A stretch of 64,000 bases of DNA from Pseudoduganella armeniaca (lineage in GTDB: Bacteria; Pseudomonadota; Gammaproteobacteria; Burkholderiales; Burkholderiaceae_D), in NCBI RefSeq assembly GCF_003028855.1, contig NZ_CP028324.1, positions 1,984,001 through 2,048,000 on the forward strand. Reading direction: 5' to 3'. The notes beneath the pieces were generated by a model. It was not told the origin of the DNA, searched no databases, and worked only from the letters and a program-made list of their open reading frames with translations. Positions 18,155-25,524 of the stretch are shown here, one piece after another (the stretch's first letter is position 1; every line of letters begins with the position of its first letter). The translations under genes were made by a program, and so were the position numbers.

Positions 18155-18265
18155 GGTGAGCTCCTTTTCGTTATCGGTATGGCTCCATCTTACGCCCGTC
18201 ACGCTTAGGTGGCGGTTAAGTGCAGCACATTGCTCAGGAATAAGTCCGAAAACCTTGATGCAGAT

Positions 18266-18273
18266 TACTTCTG
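18266..18273. repeat. Target-site duplication, left copy (TACTTCTG)
   Basis: The eight bases TACTTCTG directly precede the left inverted repeat and recur at 19376-19383 directly after the right one. Eight base pairs is the usual duplication length for IS1595-family elements. Confidence 0.9.
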
Positions 18274-19375
18274 GGCGCTGTGCCCCGGTCCCAATGAACT
18301 TTCCAGCTCAACCACGGTCTTACCCATCAGTTAACTAACCGGACGGGAGGAACCATGGACTCGCGGCAATTCCAGGCAATGCAAGCGCAGGTGCAACAAA
18401 TGCTGGTTGAACTGACCGGCAAGCGGATCGACGAGCTGCGCCAGATGTTCGACCGCTGCACGTCGCTGGCGGATTGCCTGGCCATCATCGAGGCACGCGG
18501 CAACCGGATGCGCCGCTGCCCCATTGCCAGGGTGAGCGACTGTACCGCCACGGCGTCTTTTATGGCCTTCAACGCTATCGCTGCCGCGAGTGCGGCGCCA
18601 GCTTCAACGCGCTGACCGGCACGCCCCTGGCCTTCATCCGGCTGCGCGAGAAATGGCTGCCGTTCCTGCAGTGCATGCTGAACTCGATGACGGTGCGCGG
18701 CGCGGCACAGGCCATCGGCATCCATCGCAACACCAGCTTTCGCTGGCGCCATCGCTTCATGATGATGGCCAAGGACGCGCGGGCATTACCGCTGGGCGGC
18801 ATTGTCGAGGCGGACGAAACCTATATCCTGGAATCGCAGAAGGGCTCGCGCAACCTGACGAGGCCGGCACGGCGCCGCGGCGGCACGGCCAGCCACCGCG
18901 GACCCGGCAAGGAGCATGACTGCATCCTGGTCGCGTGCGACCGGACCGGCAAGGCCAGCGATTTCGTCACGGGGCGGGGGCCAGTCAATGCGCAACAGCT
19001 ACAGCAGTGTCTGCCGCCAGTGCTGGCGCCCGGCGTCCTGCTGGCAACCGACGGGGCCGTTGCATACGAGGCGTTTGCCAGGGCGACCGGAATCCAGCAC
19101 CGCGCCGTCAACGTGGCGGCCGGAGAGCGCGTTGTGGACGAGGTCATCCACGTCCAGACCGTCAACAGCTATCACAGCCGCTTCAAGGGCTGGCTGCGCC
19201 GCTTCCACGGTGTCGCCAGCAAATACCTGCCTAATTACCTGGGCTGGCGCCATGCCCTCGATGCCGGGCGCGTGCCGACACCGCAGCATTTCCTGCGCGT
19301 AGCCCTGTTTCTCCTCGTTATTTGATCGCGATGGAATGCCGAAAGGCTACTTCATTGGGATCGGGGCACAGCGCC
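18274..19375 (+). mobile_element. IS1595-family insertion sequence (1102 bp)
   Basis: The element is bounded by 25-base inverted repeats beginning GGCGCTGTGCCCCG (18274-18298 and 19351-19375), which differ at one position. It is flanked by the perfect 8-bp duplication TACTTCTG and contains one transposase gene with a zinc ribbon and an ISXO2-like catalytic domain. The perfect duplication suggests a recent insertion. The transposase is frameshifted, so the copy is probably not autonomous. It sits exactly at the stop codon of the MFS gene on the other strand. Confidence 0.92.
18355..19325 (+). pseudogene. IS1595-family transposase, frameshifted
   Basis: GGGAGGAACC precedes an ATG at 18355. The first about 55 residues (MDSRQFQAMQAQVQQMLVEL onward) are in one frame and the rest in another. 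Comparison with the related fragment at 45937-46138, which reads CPHCQGERLYRHG without interruption, shows a single missing base at about 18519-18523. Restored, the protein would have about 323 residues: helical N-terminus, zinc ribbon (CPHCQ...CRECG) and a DDE-type ISXO2-like domain (GGIVEADETY, LLATDGAVAYEAF, VNSYHSRFKGWLRRF). A sequencing error cannot be excluded. Confidence 0.88.
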
Positions 19376-20625
19376 TACTTCTGGGCCGCCGCCAGCTCTT
19401 TCTCATGGTGCGGGAAGCGGTCCATCTTCGCCAGCACCGGGAACAACCTGATCCAGCCAGCGGTCACCGCCAGCGTGACGGCGCCGCCGAACACCACGGC
19501 GCGCTGCAGCCCGAACCAGCCGGCCGTCACGCCCGACTCGAATTCGCCCAGCTCGTTGGAGGCGCCGATGAAGACGGAATTGACGGCGCTGACGCGGCCG
19601 CGAATCGCGTCCGGCGTCTCGAACTGCACCAGCAGGTGGCGCACGTAGACGCTGACCATGTCGCCCGCGCCCATCACCAGCAGGCAGGCGAGGGCGACGG
19701 CGAAGCTGTCCGTCGCGCCCAGGATCACCGTGCCCAGGCCGAACAGGGCAACGCCGCCGAACATCCACAGGCCGACCCGGCGCGTGATGGGGAAGAACGC
19801 CAGCGCCACCGAGCACAGCGCGGCACCGGCGCCGGGCGCCGTGCGCAGCAGGCCCAGGCCGGTCGGGCCGATGTGCAGCACGTCGTGCGCCAGTGCGGGC
19901 AGCAGCGCGGTGGCGCCGCCGAACAGCACGGCGAACAGGTCCAGCGACATGGCACCCAGCACGACCGGGCGCGAGAACACGAAGCGCAGGCCCTCCAGCA
20001 CGCTGTGCCAGGTGGGCGGATCGCGGTGCGTGACCTGCGGCGGCGACTTGGTCAAGGTCATCAGGATGGTGGAGGCCAGCAGCAGCGCGGCCGCGACCGC
20101 GTACACCACGCCCGGGCCGTAGATATACAGCAGCCCGCCCAGCGTGGGGCCGAGGATGACGGCCACGTGGAAGCTGGAACTGGACAGCGCGACCGCCTTG
20201 CTGAAATCCTGCTGGGGCACCATGTTGACGAGGATGGCTTGCGTGGCCGGCCCCATGAAAGCACGCGCGCTGCCGAACAGCACCAGCACGGCAAACACGG
20301 GCCAGACGGCCTGCATGCCGCTGAGCGTGAAGGCCAGCAAGGTCAGCCCGACCAGCAATTGCAGGCTCAGGCAGATCGTGATGATGACGCGGCGGTTGTA
20401 GCGGTCGGCCGCGTGGCCGGCCAGCAGGATCAGCAGCAGGAACGGCGCGAACTGCGCCAGGCCGATCATGCCGAGGTAGAACAGGTTGTGCGTCATCGAA
20501 TACACCTGCCAGCCGATGGCGACGTTCTGCATCTGCACGGCCAGCGTGCCAAGGATGCGGGCGCTCAGGTAGAACGAGAAATTACGGTGACGCAGGACGG
20601 CGAAGCCGTTCGAGGATGCGGGCAT
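19375..20625 (-). CDS. MFS exporter (EntS-like)
   Basis: A 416-residue major-facilitator protein with twelve predicted membrane segments, of the MFS_3 / EntS-type group (FAVLRHRNFSFYLSARILG, AGHAADRYNRRVII, GPATQAILVNMVP). It is probably a drug or siderophore exporter. The stop codon is TAG: its first two bases come from the target duplication and the last G from the inserted IS1595 element. Removing the insertion gives TAA, so the protein is unchanged by the insertion. Its native 3' region and any terminator have been displaced by 1.1 kb. Confidence 0.88.
   Translation of the reverse strand: MPASSNGFAVLRHRNFSFYLSARILGTLAVQMQNVAIGWQVYSMTHNLFYLGMIGLAQFAPFLLLILLAGHAADRYNRRVIITICLSLQLLVGLTLLAFTLSGMQAVWPVFAVLVLFGSARAFMGPATQAILVNMVPQQDFSKAVALSSSSFHVAVILGPTLGGLLYIYGPGVVYAVAAALLLASTILMTLTKSPPQVTHRDPPTWHSVLEGLRFVFSRPVVLGAMSLDLFAVLFGGATALLPALAHDVLHIGPTGLGLLRTAPGAGAALCSVALAFFPITRRVGLWMFGGVALFGLGTVILGATDSFAVALACLLVMGAGDMVSVYVRHLLVQFETPDAIRGRVSAVNSVFIGASNELGEFESGVTAGWFGLQRAVVFGGAVTLAVTAGWIRLFPVLAKMDRFPHHEKELAAAQK
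19376..19383. repeat. Target-site duplication, right copy (TACTTCTG)
   Basis: Right-hand copy of the 8-bp duplication. On the minus strand it reads CAGAAGTA, the last codons of the MFS gene (Gln, Lys and the first two bases of its stop codon). Confidence 0.9.
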
Positions 20626-20676
20626 GGCGGCAGGCGGTGAGTCCGGCGACGGCAGGCCGCCGCCGGGCGGGATGGG

Positions 20677-21702
20677 TCAAGGCTTGGCCAGGTCGGCTTC
20701 GGTGGTGAACGAGTCGGCGTAGAACTCGTCCTCCGGCAGGCGGCATTGCGCCGTGAAGTCGCGCTTGGCCGATTCGACGACGATCGGCGCGCCGCAGGCG
20801 TACACCTGCCAGCCGGACAGGTCGGGCTGGTCCGCCACCACGGCCTGGTGCACGTAGCCGGTGCGGCCCGTCCAGCCATCCTCCGGCAACGCGTTCGACA
20901 CCACCGGCACGTAGCGGAAGTTCGGCAGCTCCTGTTCCCACTGGCGGCACAGCGCGTCCATGTACAGGTCCTGCGGGCGGCGGCCGCCCCAGTACAGCAC
21001 CATCTGGCGCTGCGAGCCGGTGGCGCGCATCTGTTCGACGATCGCCTTGATGGGGGCGAAGCCGGTGCCGGAAGCGAGCAGCACCATCGGCTTGTCCGAA
21101 TCCTCGCGTACGAAGAACGTGCCCAGCGGGCCTTCGAAGCGCAGGATGTCGCGCTCCTTCATCGTACCGAATACCTGGTCGGTAAACAGTCCGCCCGGCA
21201 TGTGGCGGATGTGCAGGGTGATGGCGCCCTGGCCCGGGGCGGTGGCCATGCTGTAGCTGCGCCGTTTGCCGCCTGGCAGCAGGAACTCCAGGTACTGGCC
21301 GGCGCGATAGTCCAGCACTTCGGTGGCCGGCAGTTGCAGCGAGATGACGATGACGTCCGGCGCGACCCGCTCCAGCGTGGCGACGCGCGACGGCATTTTT
21401 TTCACGGGGAAGTCGCCGCTGCCGACCACCTCGCGCGCTTCGATCACGAGATCGGAATGCGGCAGGGCGCAGCAGAACAGCGACATGCCGGCGCTTTCCT
21501 CTTCCTCGGTCAGGGCACGGCGCTGGTGCGGCTTGTGGGTGATCGAACCGGACACGACCTTGCCCTTGCAGGAACTGCAGGCGCCGTTCTTGCAGCCGTA
21601 GGGCAGGCCGATGCCGGCCCGCATCGCGGCCGCCAGCACGGTCTCGTCATCGTCGCATGCGAACTGGTGGCCGCTGGGCTGAACAGTGATCTGAAACGTC
21701 AT
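20677..21702 (-). CDS. Ferredoxin-NAD(P)H reductase, CDP-6-deoxy-glucoseen reductase type
   Basis: A 341-residue three-domain flavoprotein: a plant-type [2Fe-2S] domain (YGCKNGACSSCKGKV, and a fourth Cys in MSLFCCALPHSD), an FAD domain (KRRSYSMATAP) and an NAD domain (VLLASGTGFAPIKAI, YACGAPIVVESAK). It is usually annotated as CDP-6-deoxy-delta-3,4-glucoseen reductase, but no sugar-nucleotide genes are nearby, so its partner is unknown. The start at 21702 is only nine bases from the ATG of the divergent epimerase-like gene. Confidence 0.9.
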   Translation of the reverse strand: MTFQITVQPSGHQFACDDDETVLAAAMRAGIGLPYGCKNGACSSCKGKVVSGSITHKPHQRRALTEEEESAGMSLFCCALPHSDLVIEAREVVGSGDFPVKKMPSRVATLERVAPDVIVISLQLPATEVLDYRAGQYLEFLLPGGKRRSYSMATAPGQGAITLHIRHMPGGLFTDQVFGTMKERDILRFEGPLGTFFVREDSDKPMVLLASGTGFAPIKAIVEQMRATGSQRQMVLYWGGRRPQDLYMDALCRQWEQELPNFRYVPVVSNALPEDGWTGRTGYVHQAVVADQPDLSGWQVYACGAPIVVESAKRDFTAQCRLPEDEFYADSFTTEADLAKP

Positions 21703-21711
21703 ACAATCCTT

Positions 21712-22617
21712 ATGATGAATATTCCAAAAGAACAAAATACCGGCAGGCCGCGCCTGTTGATCCTGGGCTGCGGCGATGTCGGCATGCGCCTGTTGCCACT
21801 CTTGCGGGCACGCTATCGCGTCTTTGCCGTCACCAGCCAGGCGGCCCGCCTGGCGGAGCTGCGCGCGGCCGGGGCCGTTCCCGTGCTGGCCGACCTGGAC
21901 CAGCCGTGTACCTTGCGCCGGCTGGCCGGCCTGGCGCACACGGTGATTCACCTGGCGCCGCCGCAACCGGAAGGAACGTTGGACCGCCGTACCCGTCATG
22001 TGACCGCCATTTTACCCGAGGGCGCGCGTGTCGTTTACATAAGCACCACGGGCGTCTATGGCGACCTGCAAGGGGCGCTGGTGGACGAGACCCAGCCCGT
22101 CGCCCCGCGCAATGCGCGCGCGCAGCGCCGGGTGGACGCCGAGCGGGTGCTGCGCGCCTGGGCCCGGCGCGCGCACGGCCACCTCGCCATCGTGCGCGTG
22201 CCGGGGATCTACGCGGCCGACCGCCTGCCGCTGGCGCGCCTGCACGCGGGCACCCCGGCGCTGGCGCCGCAGGACGACGTCTACACCAACCATATCCACG
22301 CCGACGACCTGGCCGCCATCGTGCTGGGTGCGTTGCGGCGTGGCCGGCCGAACCGGGTCTATCACGCCGTCGACGACACCGCGCTGCGCATGGCCGACTA
22401 CTTCGACGCCGTGGCGGACGCGTTCGCGCTGCCGCGCCCGCCACGCCTGCCGCGCGCGCAACTGGCACAGGCGGTTTCGCCCGCGCTGCTGTCGTTCATG
22501 TCGGAATCGCGCCGCCTGGCCAACGGCCGCCTGAAGCGCGAGCTGGGCGTGCGGCTGGCCTATCCGACAGTGGCGGACGGCCTGCGCGCGGCGCTCCAGC
22601 CGCACCGCACGCTGTAG
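21712..22617 (+). CDS. NAD(P)-dependent epimerase/dehydratase-like protein
   Basis: A 301-residue extended-SDR protein with the nucleotide-binding motif LLILGCGDVG near residue 15, then VVYISTTGVYGD, where the Ser/Thr and Tyr positions match the YeeZ-like subgroup. NHIHADDLAAIVLGAL is typical of the family. Substrate is unknown. It starts at a double ATG (21712/21715) with no visible ribosome site. A downstream start cannot be excluded because the divergent gene begins nine bases away. Confidence 0.82.
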   Translation: MMNIPKEQNTGRPRLLILGCGDVGMRLLPLLRARYRVFAVTSQAARLAELRAAGAVPVLADLDQPCTLRRLAGLAHTVIHLAPPQPEGTLDRRTRHVTAILPEGARVVYISTTGVYGDLQGALVDETQPVAPRNARAQRRVDAERVLRAWARRAHGHLAIVRVPGIYAADRLPLARLHAGTPALAPQDDVYTNHIHADDLAAIVLGALRRGRPNRVYHAVDDTALRMADYFDAVADAFALPRPPRLPRAQLAQAVSPALLSFMSESRRLANGRLKRELGVRLAYPTVADGLRAALQPHRTL

Positions 22618-22726
22618 TTCCATCCGCCTCGGTGGCGGCAATCCCACAAGGCCACGCACTTTGCGGCGCAACAAGCGCGCCACGCCCTCCCGGGGCTAAC
22701 GTAGGCGGACATGATCAGGAGGTCAT

Positions 22727-23056
22727 ATGGACGCCTACCCGCATCCCGACCAGCGGACCGACTTGTCCCAGTCCCCGGCGACGCCCTACCCGCATCCCGG
22801 CAAGGAGGCCGTGCGTGCCTGGATGGAGCGGCGTGCCCGCACGCGGCTGCCACCGCCCGGCCCGGCCGAGATCCGGCGCGAGCTCGGTTGGGACCGCCGT
22901 CGCGTGCCACCGCACCCGCTGACGCCGCCCGCACTGCTGCTGCCGGCCATGCTGGCCGAACTGGCCACGACGACGATGCTGGCGTGGTGCTGGTTCGCGC
23001 TCTGCCCGGGACGGCCGTGGCTGTTGCCAAAAAAAAATGAGCGAGGAATTTCCTAG
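22727..23056 (+). CDS. Small hypothetical protein
   Basis: 109 residues with a very strong ribosome site (AGGAGGTCAT directly before the ATG). The N-terminal half is Pro/His/Arg-rich with two copies of a YPHP motif (AYPHPDQ, PYPHPGK). The C-terminal part has one hydrophobic segment (PALLLPAMLAELATTTMLAW). No family is recognised. Confidence 0.55.
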   Translation: MDAYPHPDQRTDLSQSPATPYPHPGKEAVRAWMERRARTRLPPPGPAEIRRELGWDRRRVPPHPLTPPALLLPAMLAELATTTMLAWCWFALCPGRPWLLPKKNERGIS

Positions 23057-23253
23057 CACATCAAAACGCGTTAGAATCTCACACATTCTCACAAAAGTTG
23101 CCGAGCATTGGTCTCGAAGCAACAAATACGGCGGTTTTTCACAGAAGTGCGCCCGGCAGCCCTTGCCAGCGTCGCGCATCGTGGCTGCCGCCGTCGATAA
23201 TTTGTCCGCAATGTCGCATTTTTACAAACGCGACCGCTAACGTAAGATTGATC

Positions 23254-23493
23254 ATGCTACTGAAAGAAGTGACGGCCTCGCCGACTTACAACCCGAACCG
23301 CGTCCTCGACGCCATCATCGAAAAACTACAGCTGAAGAACGACGCGGCGCTGTCGCGTGCGCTGGAAGTGGCGCCGCCCGTCATCAGCAAGATCCGCCAC
23401 AACACGCTGCCGATCGGCGCGACGATCCTGATCCGCATGCACGAGATCAGCGATTTCTCGATCCGGGAACTGCGCGACCTGATGGCGCATTGA
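23254..23493 (+). CDS. Small helix-turn-helix-like protein
   Basis: 79 residues with the pattern of a compact XRE-like DNA-binding domain: NRVLDAIIEKLQLKNDAALS, then RALEVAPPVISKIRHNTLPI in the recognition position, then ILIRMHEISDFSIRELRDL. It may be a regulator, but its targets are unknown. It is convergent with the repeat-protein gene that follows and shares its terminator. Confidence 0.68.
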   Translation: MLLKEVTASPTYNPNRVLDAIIEKLQLKNDAALSRALEVAPPVISKIRHNTLPIGATILIRMHEISDFSIRELRDLMAH

Positions 23494-23518
23494 TGCGTAC
23501 CGGCGGGACAGCGCCGGA

Positions 23519-23560
23519 CGAAAAAACGGCCGGTCCCTTGCGGGAACCGGCCGTTTTTGC
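23519..23560. terminator. Bidirectional rho-independent terminator
   Basis: A perfect stem ACGGCCGGT...ACCGGCCGT flanked by A-runs on the left and T-runs on the right. It serves both the HTH-like gene and the convergent repeat protein. Confidence 0.85.
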
Positions 23561-23573
23561 TGGTGCGGCGCGC

Positions 23574-24392
23574 TTAGTCGGCGGCCAGGCGGGGACGGGC
23601 ACTGTAGAACGCGTCCTGGCCCGGCGCCGCGGCCTGGATGCGGCCGGAGTAGGCAGTCTCGGCGCTGACGCGGCCCGAGTAGGCGGTTTCGGTGCTGACG
23701 CGGCCGGAGTAGGCGGTCTGGTCGGCCACGCGGCCCGAGTAGGCGGCTTGCGTGCCGATGCGGCCCGAGTACGCGGTCTGGTCGGCCACCCGGCCCGAAT
23801 AAGCCGTGGCCACGCGGCCCGAGTAGGCCGTTGCGCCGACGTTCGATGCGCTGACGCGGCCGGAATAGGCCACCGCGGCGCCGGCTGCGGGCGCGGCCAC
23901 GCGGCCGGAGTAAGCGGTGGCTTCTGCGCTGACGCGGCCGGAATACGCGGTCTGGTCGCTGACGCGGCCGGAATAGGCCGCTTCCGGTGCTGCGCCGCCG
24001 TGCGCGCCGATGCCGTACGGCTCGCCAAAGGTTTCCTCGTACAGTTCCTTCATGCGGTCGCCGACGCGGCGGTGCGCCGCCTCGTCATCCTCGCCGCGCA
24101 GGCCGATGTACGGGAAGTGGTGCAGGAAGTAACCGAACACGGCCTCGCAGTCGAGCGCGTACTTCATCGTGTCGAGGATGTGGTAGTGCCAAAAGATGTC
24201 GACGTCCATCAGCGGCGCCGTCTGCTCTTGCGGGAACATCTTCATCAGGTACAGGAAGCGGCGGTATTCGAATTCAACGGCATCGACCTTCTCCAGCGAC
24301 CAGCCTTCGCCGGACTCCACGTGCATCAGCTTGACCTTGATCGGCTCGAGGTCCAGGGCGGCAATGGCGTTGAAATGTTCGGATGAAATCAT
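23574..24392 (-). CDS. GRDP-like N-terminal domain plus AYSGR tandem-repeat protein
   Basis: 272 residues. Residues 1-127 form a conserved domain resembling the glycine-rich-domain-protein (DUF1399-type) family: KLMHVESGEGW, FEYRRFLYLM, DVDIFWHYHILDT, YALDC, FGYFLHHFPYIGLRG. The His/Cys/Asp cluster WHYH...DC...HH could bind metal. From residue 139 follow eleven AYSGR(V/I) units with spacers of 2-9 residues, and a tail FYSARPRLAAD. It has no signal peptide. The start at 24392 follows AAGGGA. The neighbouring paralogue keeps domain and tail but has different repeats. The function is unknown. The layout resembles a leader-plus-multiple-core precursor, but no maturation enzyme is seen next to it. 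Confidence 0.8.
   Translation of the reverse strand: MISSEHFNAIAALDLEPIKVKLMHVESGEGWSLEKVDAVEFEYRRFLYLMKMFPQEQTAPLMDVDIFWHYHILDTMKYALDCEAVFGYFLHHFPYIGLRGEDDEAAHRRVGDRMKELYEETFGEPYGIGAHGGAAPEAAYSGRVSDQTAYSGRVSAEATAYSGRVAAPAAGAAVAYSGRVSASNVGATAYSGRVATAYSGRVADQTAYSGRIGTQAAYSGRVADQTAYSGRVSTETAYSGRVSAETAYSGRIQAAAPGQDAFYSARPRLAAD
23616..23978 (-). repeat. Eleven AYSGR coding repeats
   Basis: In-frame coding repeats. The invariant part is Ala-Tyr-Ser-Gly-Arg followed by Val or Ile. The spacers vary (SDQT, SAEAT, ADQT, GTQA, STET, SAET and two longer ones). Confidence 0.9.
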
Positions 24393-24507
24393 GGGTGAAT
24401 CCCTTCTGCGTGAGATGAACAAGAGGCGTCGGAAACTGCCGGGCGGCGGACGCCGGAAGACACGTTCGAGAGCTGGGAACGAGCGTTGAAGCAAGACAAC
24501 AGTGACT

Positions 24508-24535
24508 AGTATAGAGCTAGCTACTGTGATTACAA
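24508..24535 (-). promoter_or_regulatory. Promoter of the AYSGR repeat-protein gene
   Basis: TTGTAA (24535-24530), 16-base spacer, TATACT (24513-24508) on the minus strand, about 115 bases before the start codon. It indicates that the gene is transcribed separately from its paralogue. Confidence 0.55.
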
Positions 24536-24654
24536 GCGGCAATTTCAATCGTGTTCGGGAAACACAATTGCCCTAGAGGGAACGCAGCGGGAGGGGTGTT
24601 GCGGCGCGGGTACAGAGTTGTCGGGAGGGCTTGTCAGGACTGCTTGAGAACCCG

Positions 24655-24736
24655 GGTGGCAGGCCCTGGGGCCTGTCACCGCGGGTCCGGCGCCACTAGG
24701 TAAAGCCGGGGACAGTCCCGCAGGGACAGTCCCCGG
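24655..24736. repeat. Dispersed palindromes (GGCAGGCCC and GGGGACAGTCCC types)
   Basis: GGTGGCAGGCCC pairs with GGGCCTGTCACC at 24655-24680. At 24706-24736 CCGGGGACAGTCCC is followed closely by GGGACAGTCCCCGG. Similar motifs occur at 14136, 32165, 52726 and 59301. Confidence 0.7.
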
Positions 24737-24741
24737 CCGGC

Positions 24742-25428
24742 TCAGGCGTCAGCAGCGGCTTCCAGCCGTGGCCGCTCGGCATAGAACCGCGCCGGGGCGT
24801 GGGTCGGGCTGCCGGAGAAGGCTGTGCGAACCGGCGCGCCGGAGAACGCGGTCTTGACCGGTGCTCCGGAGAACGCGGTCTTGACGGGCGCCCCGGAAAA
24901 CGCCGTGCGCACCGGTGCGCCCGAGAAAGCGATCTGCGGCGCGCCGGAGAACGCTACGTGCGGCGCGCCCGAGAAGGCGGTCCGTACCGGGGCACCGGAG
25001 AAGGCTGCCGCGTCCTTGACGGGCGCGCCGGAGAACGCGGCGGCGCTGCGGCCGTACGGCTCGGCGAACGTTGCCTCGTACAGTTCCTTCATGCGCGCGC
25101 CGACGCGTTCATGGGCTTCTTCGTCCGCCTCGCCGCGCAGGCCGATGTACGGGAAGTGGTGCAGGAAGTAGCCGAACACGCGCTGGCAATCGGTCGCATA
25201 TTTCAGCGTGTCCAGGATGTGGTAATGCCAGAAGGTGTCCACGTCCTGCAAGGGCGCCGTTTGCTCGTTCGGGAACTTCTTCATCAGGTAGAGGAACCGC
25301 CGGTACTCGAACTCGACGGCATTGGCACGCTCCAGCGTCCAGCCTTCGCCCGACTCGGCATGCATCAGCTTGACTTTGATGGGGTCCAGATCCAACTCGG
25401 CAATAGCCTTGAAATCGCTTGCATCCAT
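24742..25428 (-). CDS. GRDP-like N-terminal domain plus AFSGAP tandem-repeat protein
   Basis: 228 residues. The first 126 are about three-quarters identical to the neighbouring paralogue (KLMHAESGEGW, FEYRRFLYLMK, DVDTFWHYHILDT, DCQRVFGYFLHHFPYIGLRG). From residue 131 come nine AFSGAP units with two- to four-residue spacers (VRT, VKT, HV, QI), the last being AFSGSP. A related tail FYAERPRLEAAADA ends the protein. Only A-(F/Y)-S-G is shared between the two repeat sets. AAAGGA precedes the ATG at 25428. The gene lies 96 bases downstream of the CHASE sensor kinase in the same direction. The function is unknown. Confidence 0.8.
   Translation of the reverse strand: MDASDFKAIAELDLDPIKVKLMHAESGEGWTLERANAVEFEYRRFLYLMKKFPNEQTAPLQDVDTFWHYHILDTLKYATDCQRVFGYFLHHFPYIGLRGEADEEAHERVGARMKELYEATFAEPYGRSAAAFSGAPVKDAAAFSGAPVRTAFSGAPHVAFSGAPQIAFSGAPVRTAFSGAPVKTAFSGAPVKTAFSGAPVRTAFSGSPTHAPARFYAERPRLEAAADA
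24806..25038 (-). repeat. Nine AFSGAP coding repeats
   Basis: In-frame coding repeats, invariant Ala-Phe-Ser-Gly followed by Ala-Pro (Ser-Pro in the last). The period is 8-10 residues. Confidence 0.9.
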
Positions 25429-25524
25429 GGTTGTTTCCTTTCTTGGTTGAGACAGCGGACTGGATGATTGTCACAGCGCATCCATCAGTACACTTGATAT
25501 TGCACAACGCTTGCGGGAAAACTC

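Larger units (their letters stand above)
24393..24741. other. Intergenic region between the two repeat-protein genes
   Basis: It holds the promoter of the AYSGR gene (24508-24535, listed separately) and two palindromes of the dispersed families (24655-24680 and 24706-24736, listed separately) that can terminate the upstream transcript. No gene is seen. Confidence 0.6.

Noticed and set aside
23616..25038. Regularly spaced DNA repeats that could suggest a CRISPR array
   Set aside because: The repeats are in frame inside two genes, with coding-type variation at third positions, short irregular spacers and no cas genes.
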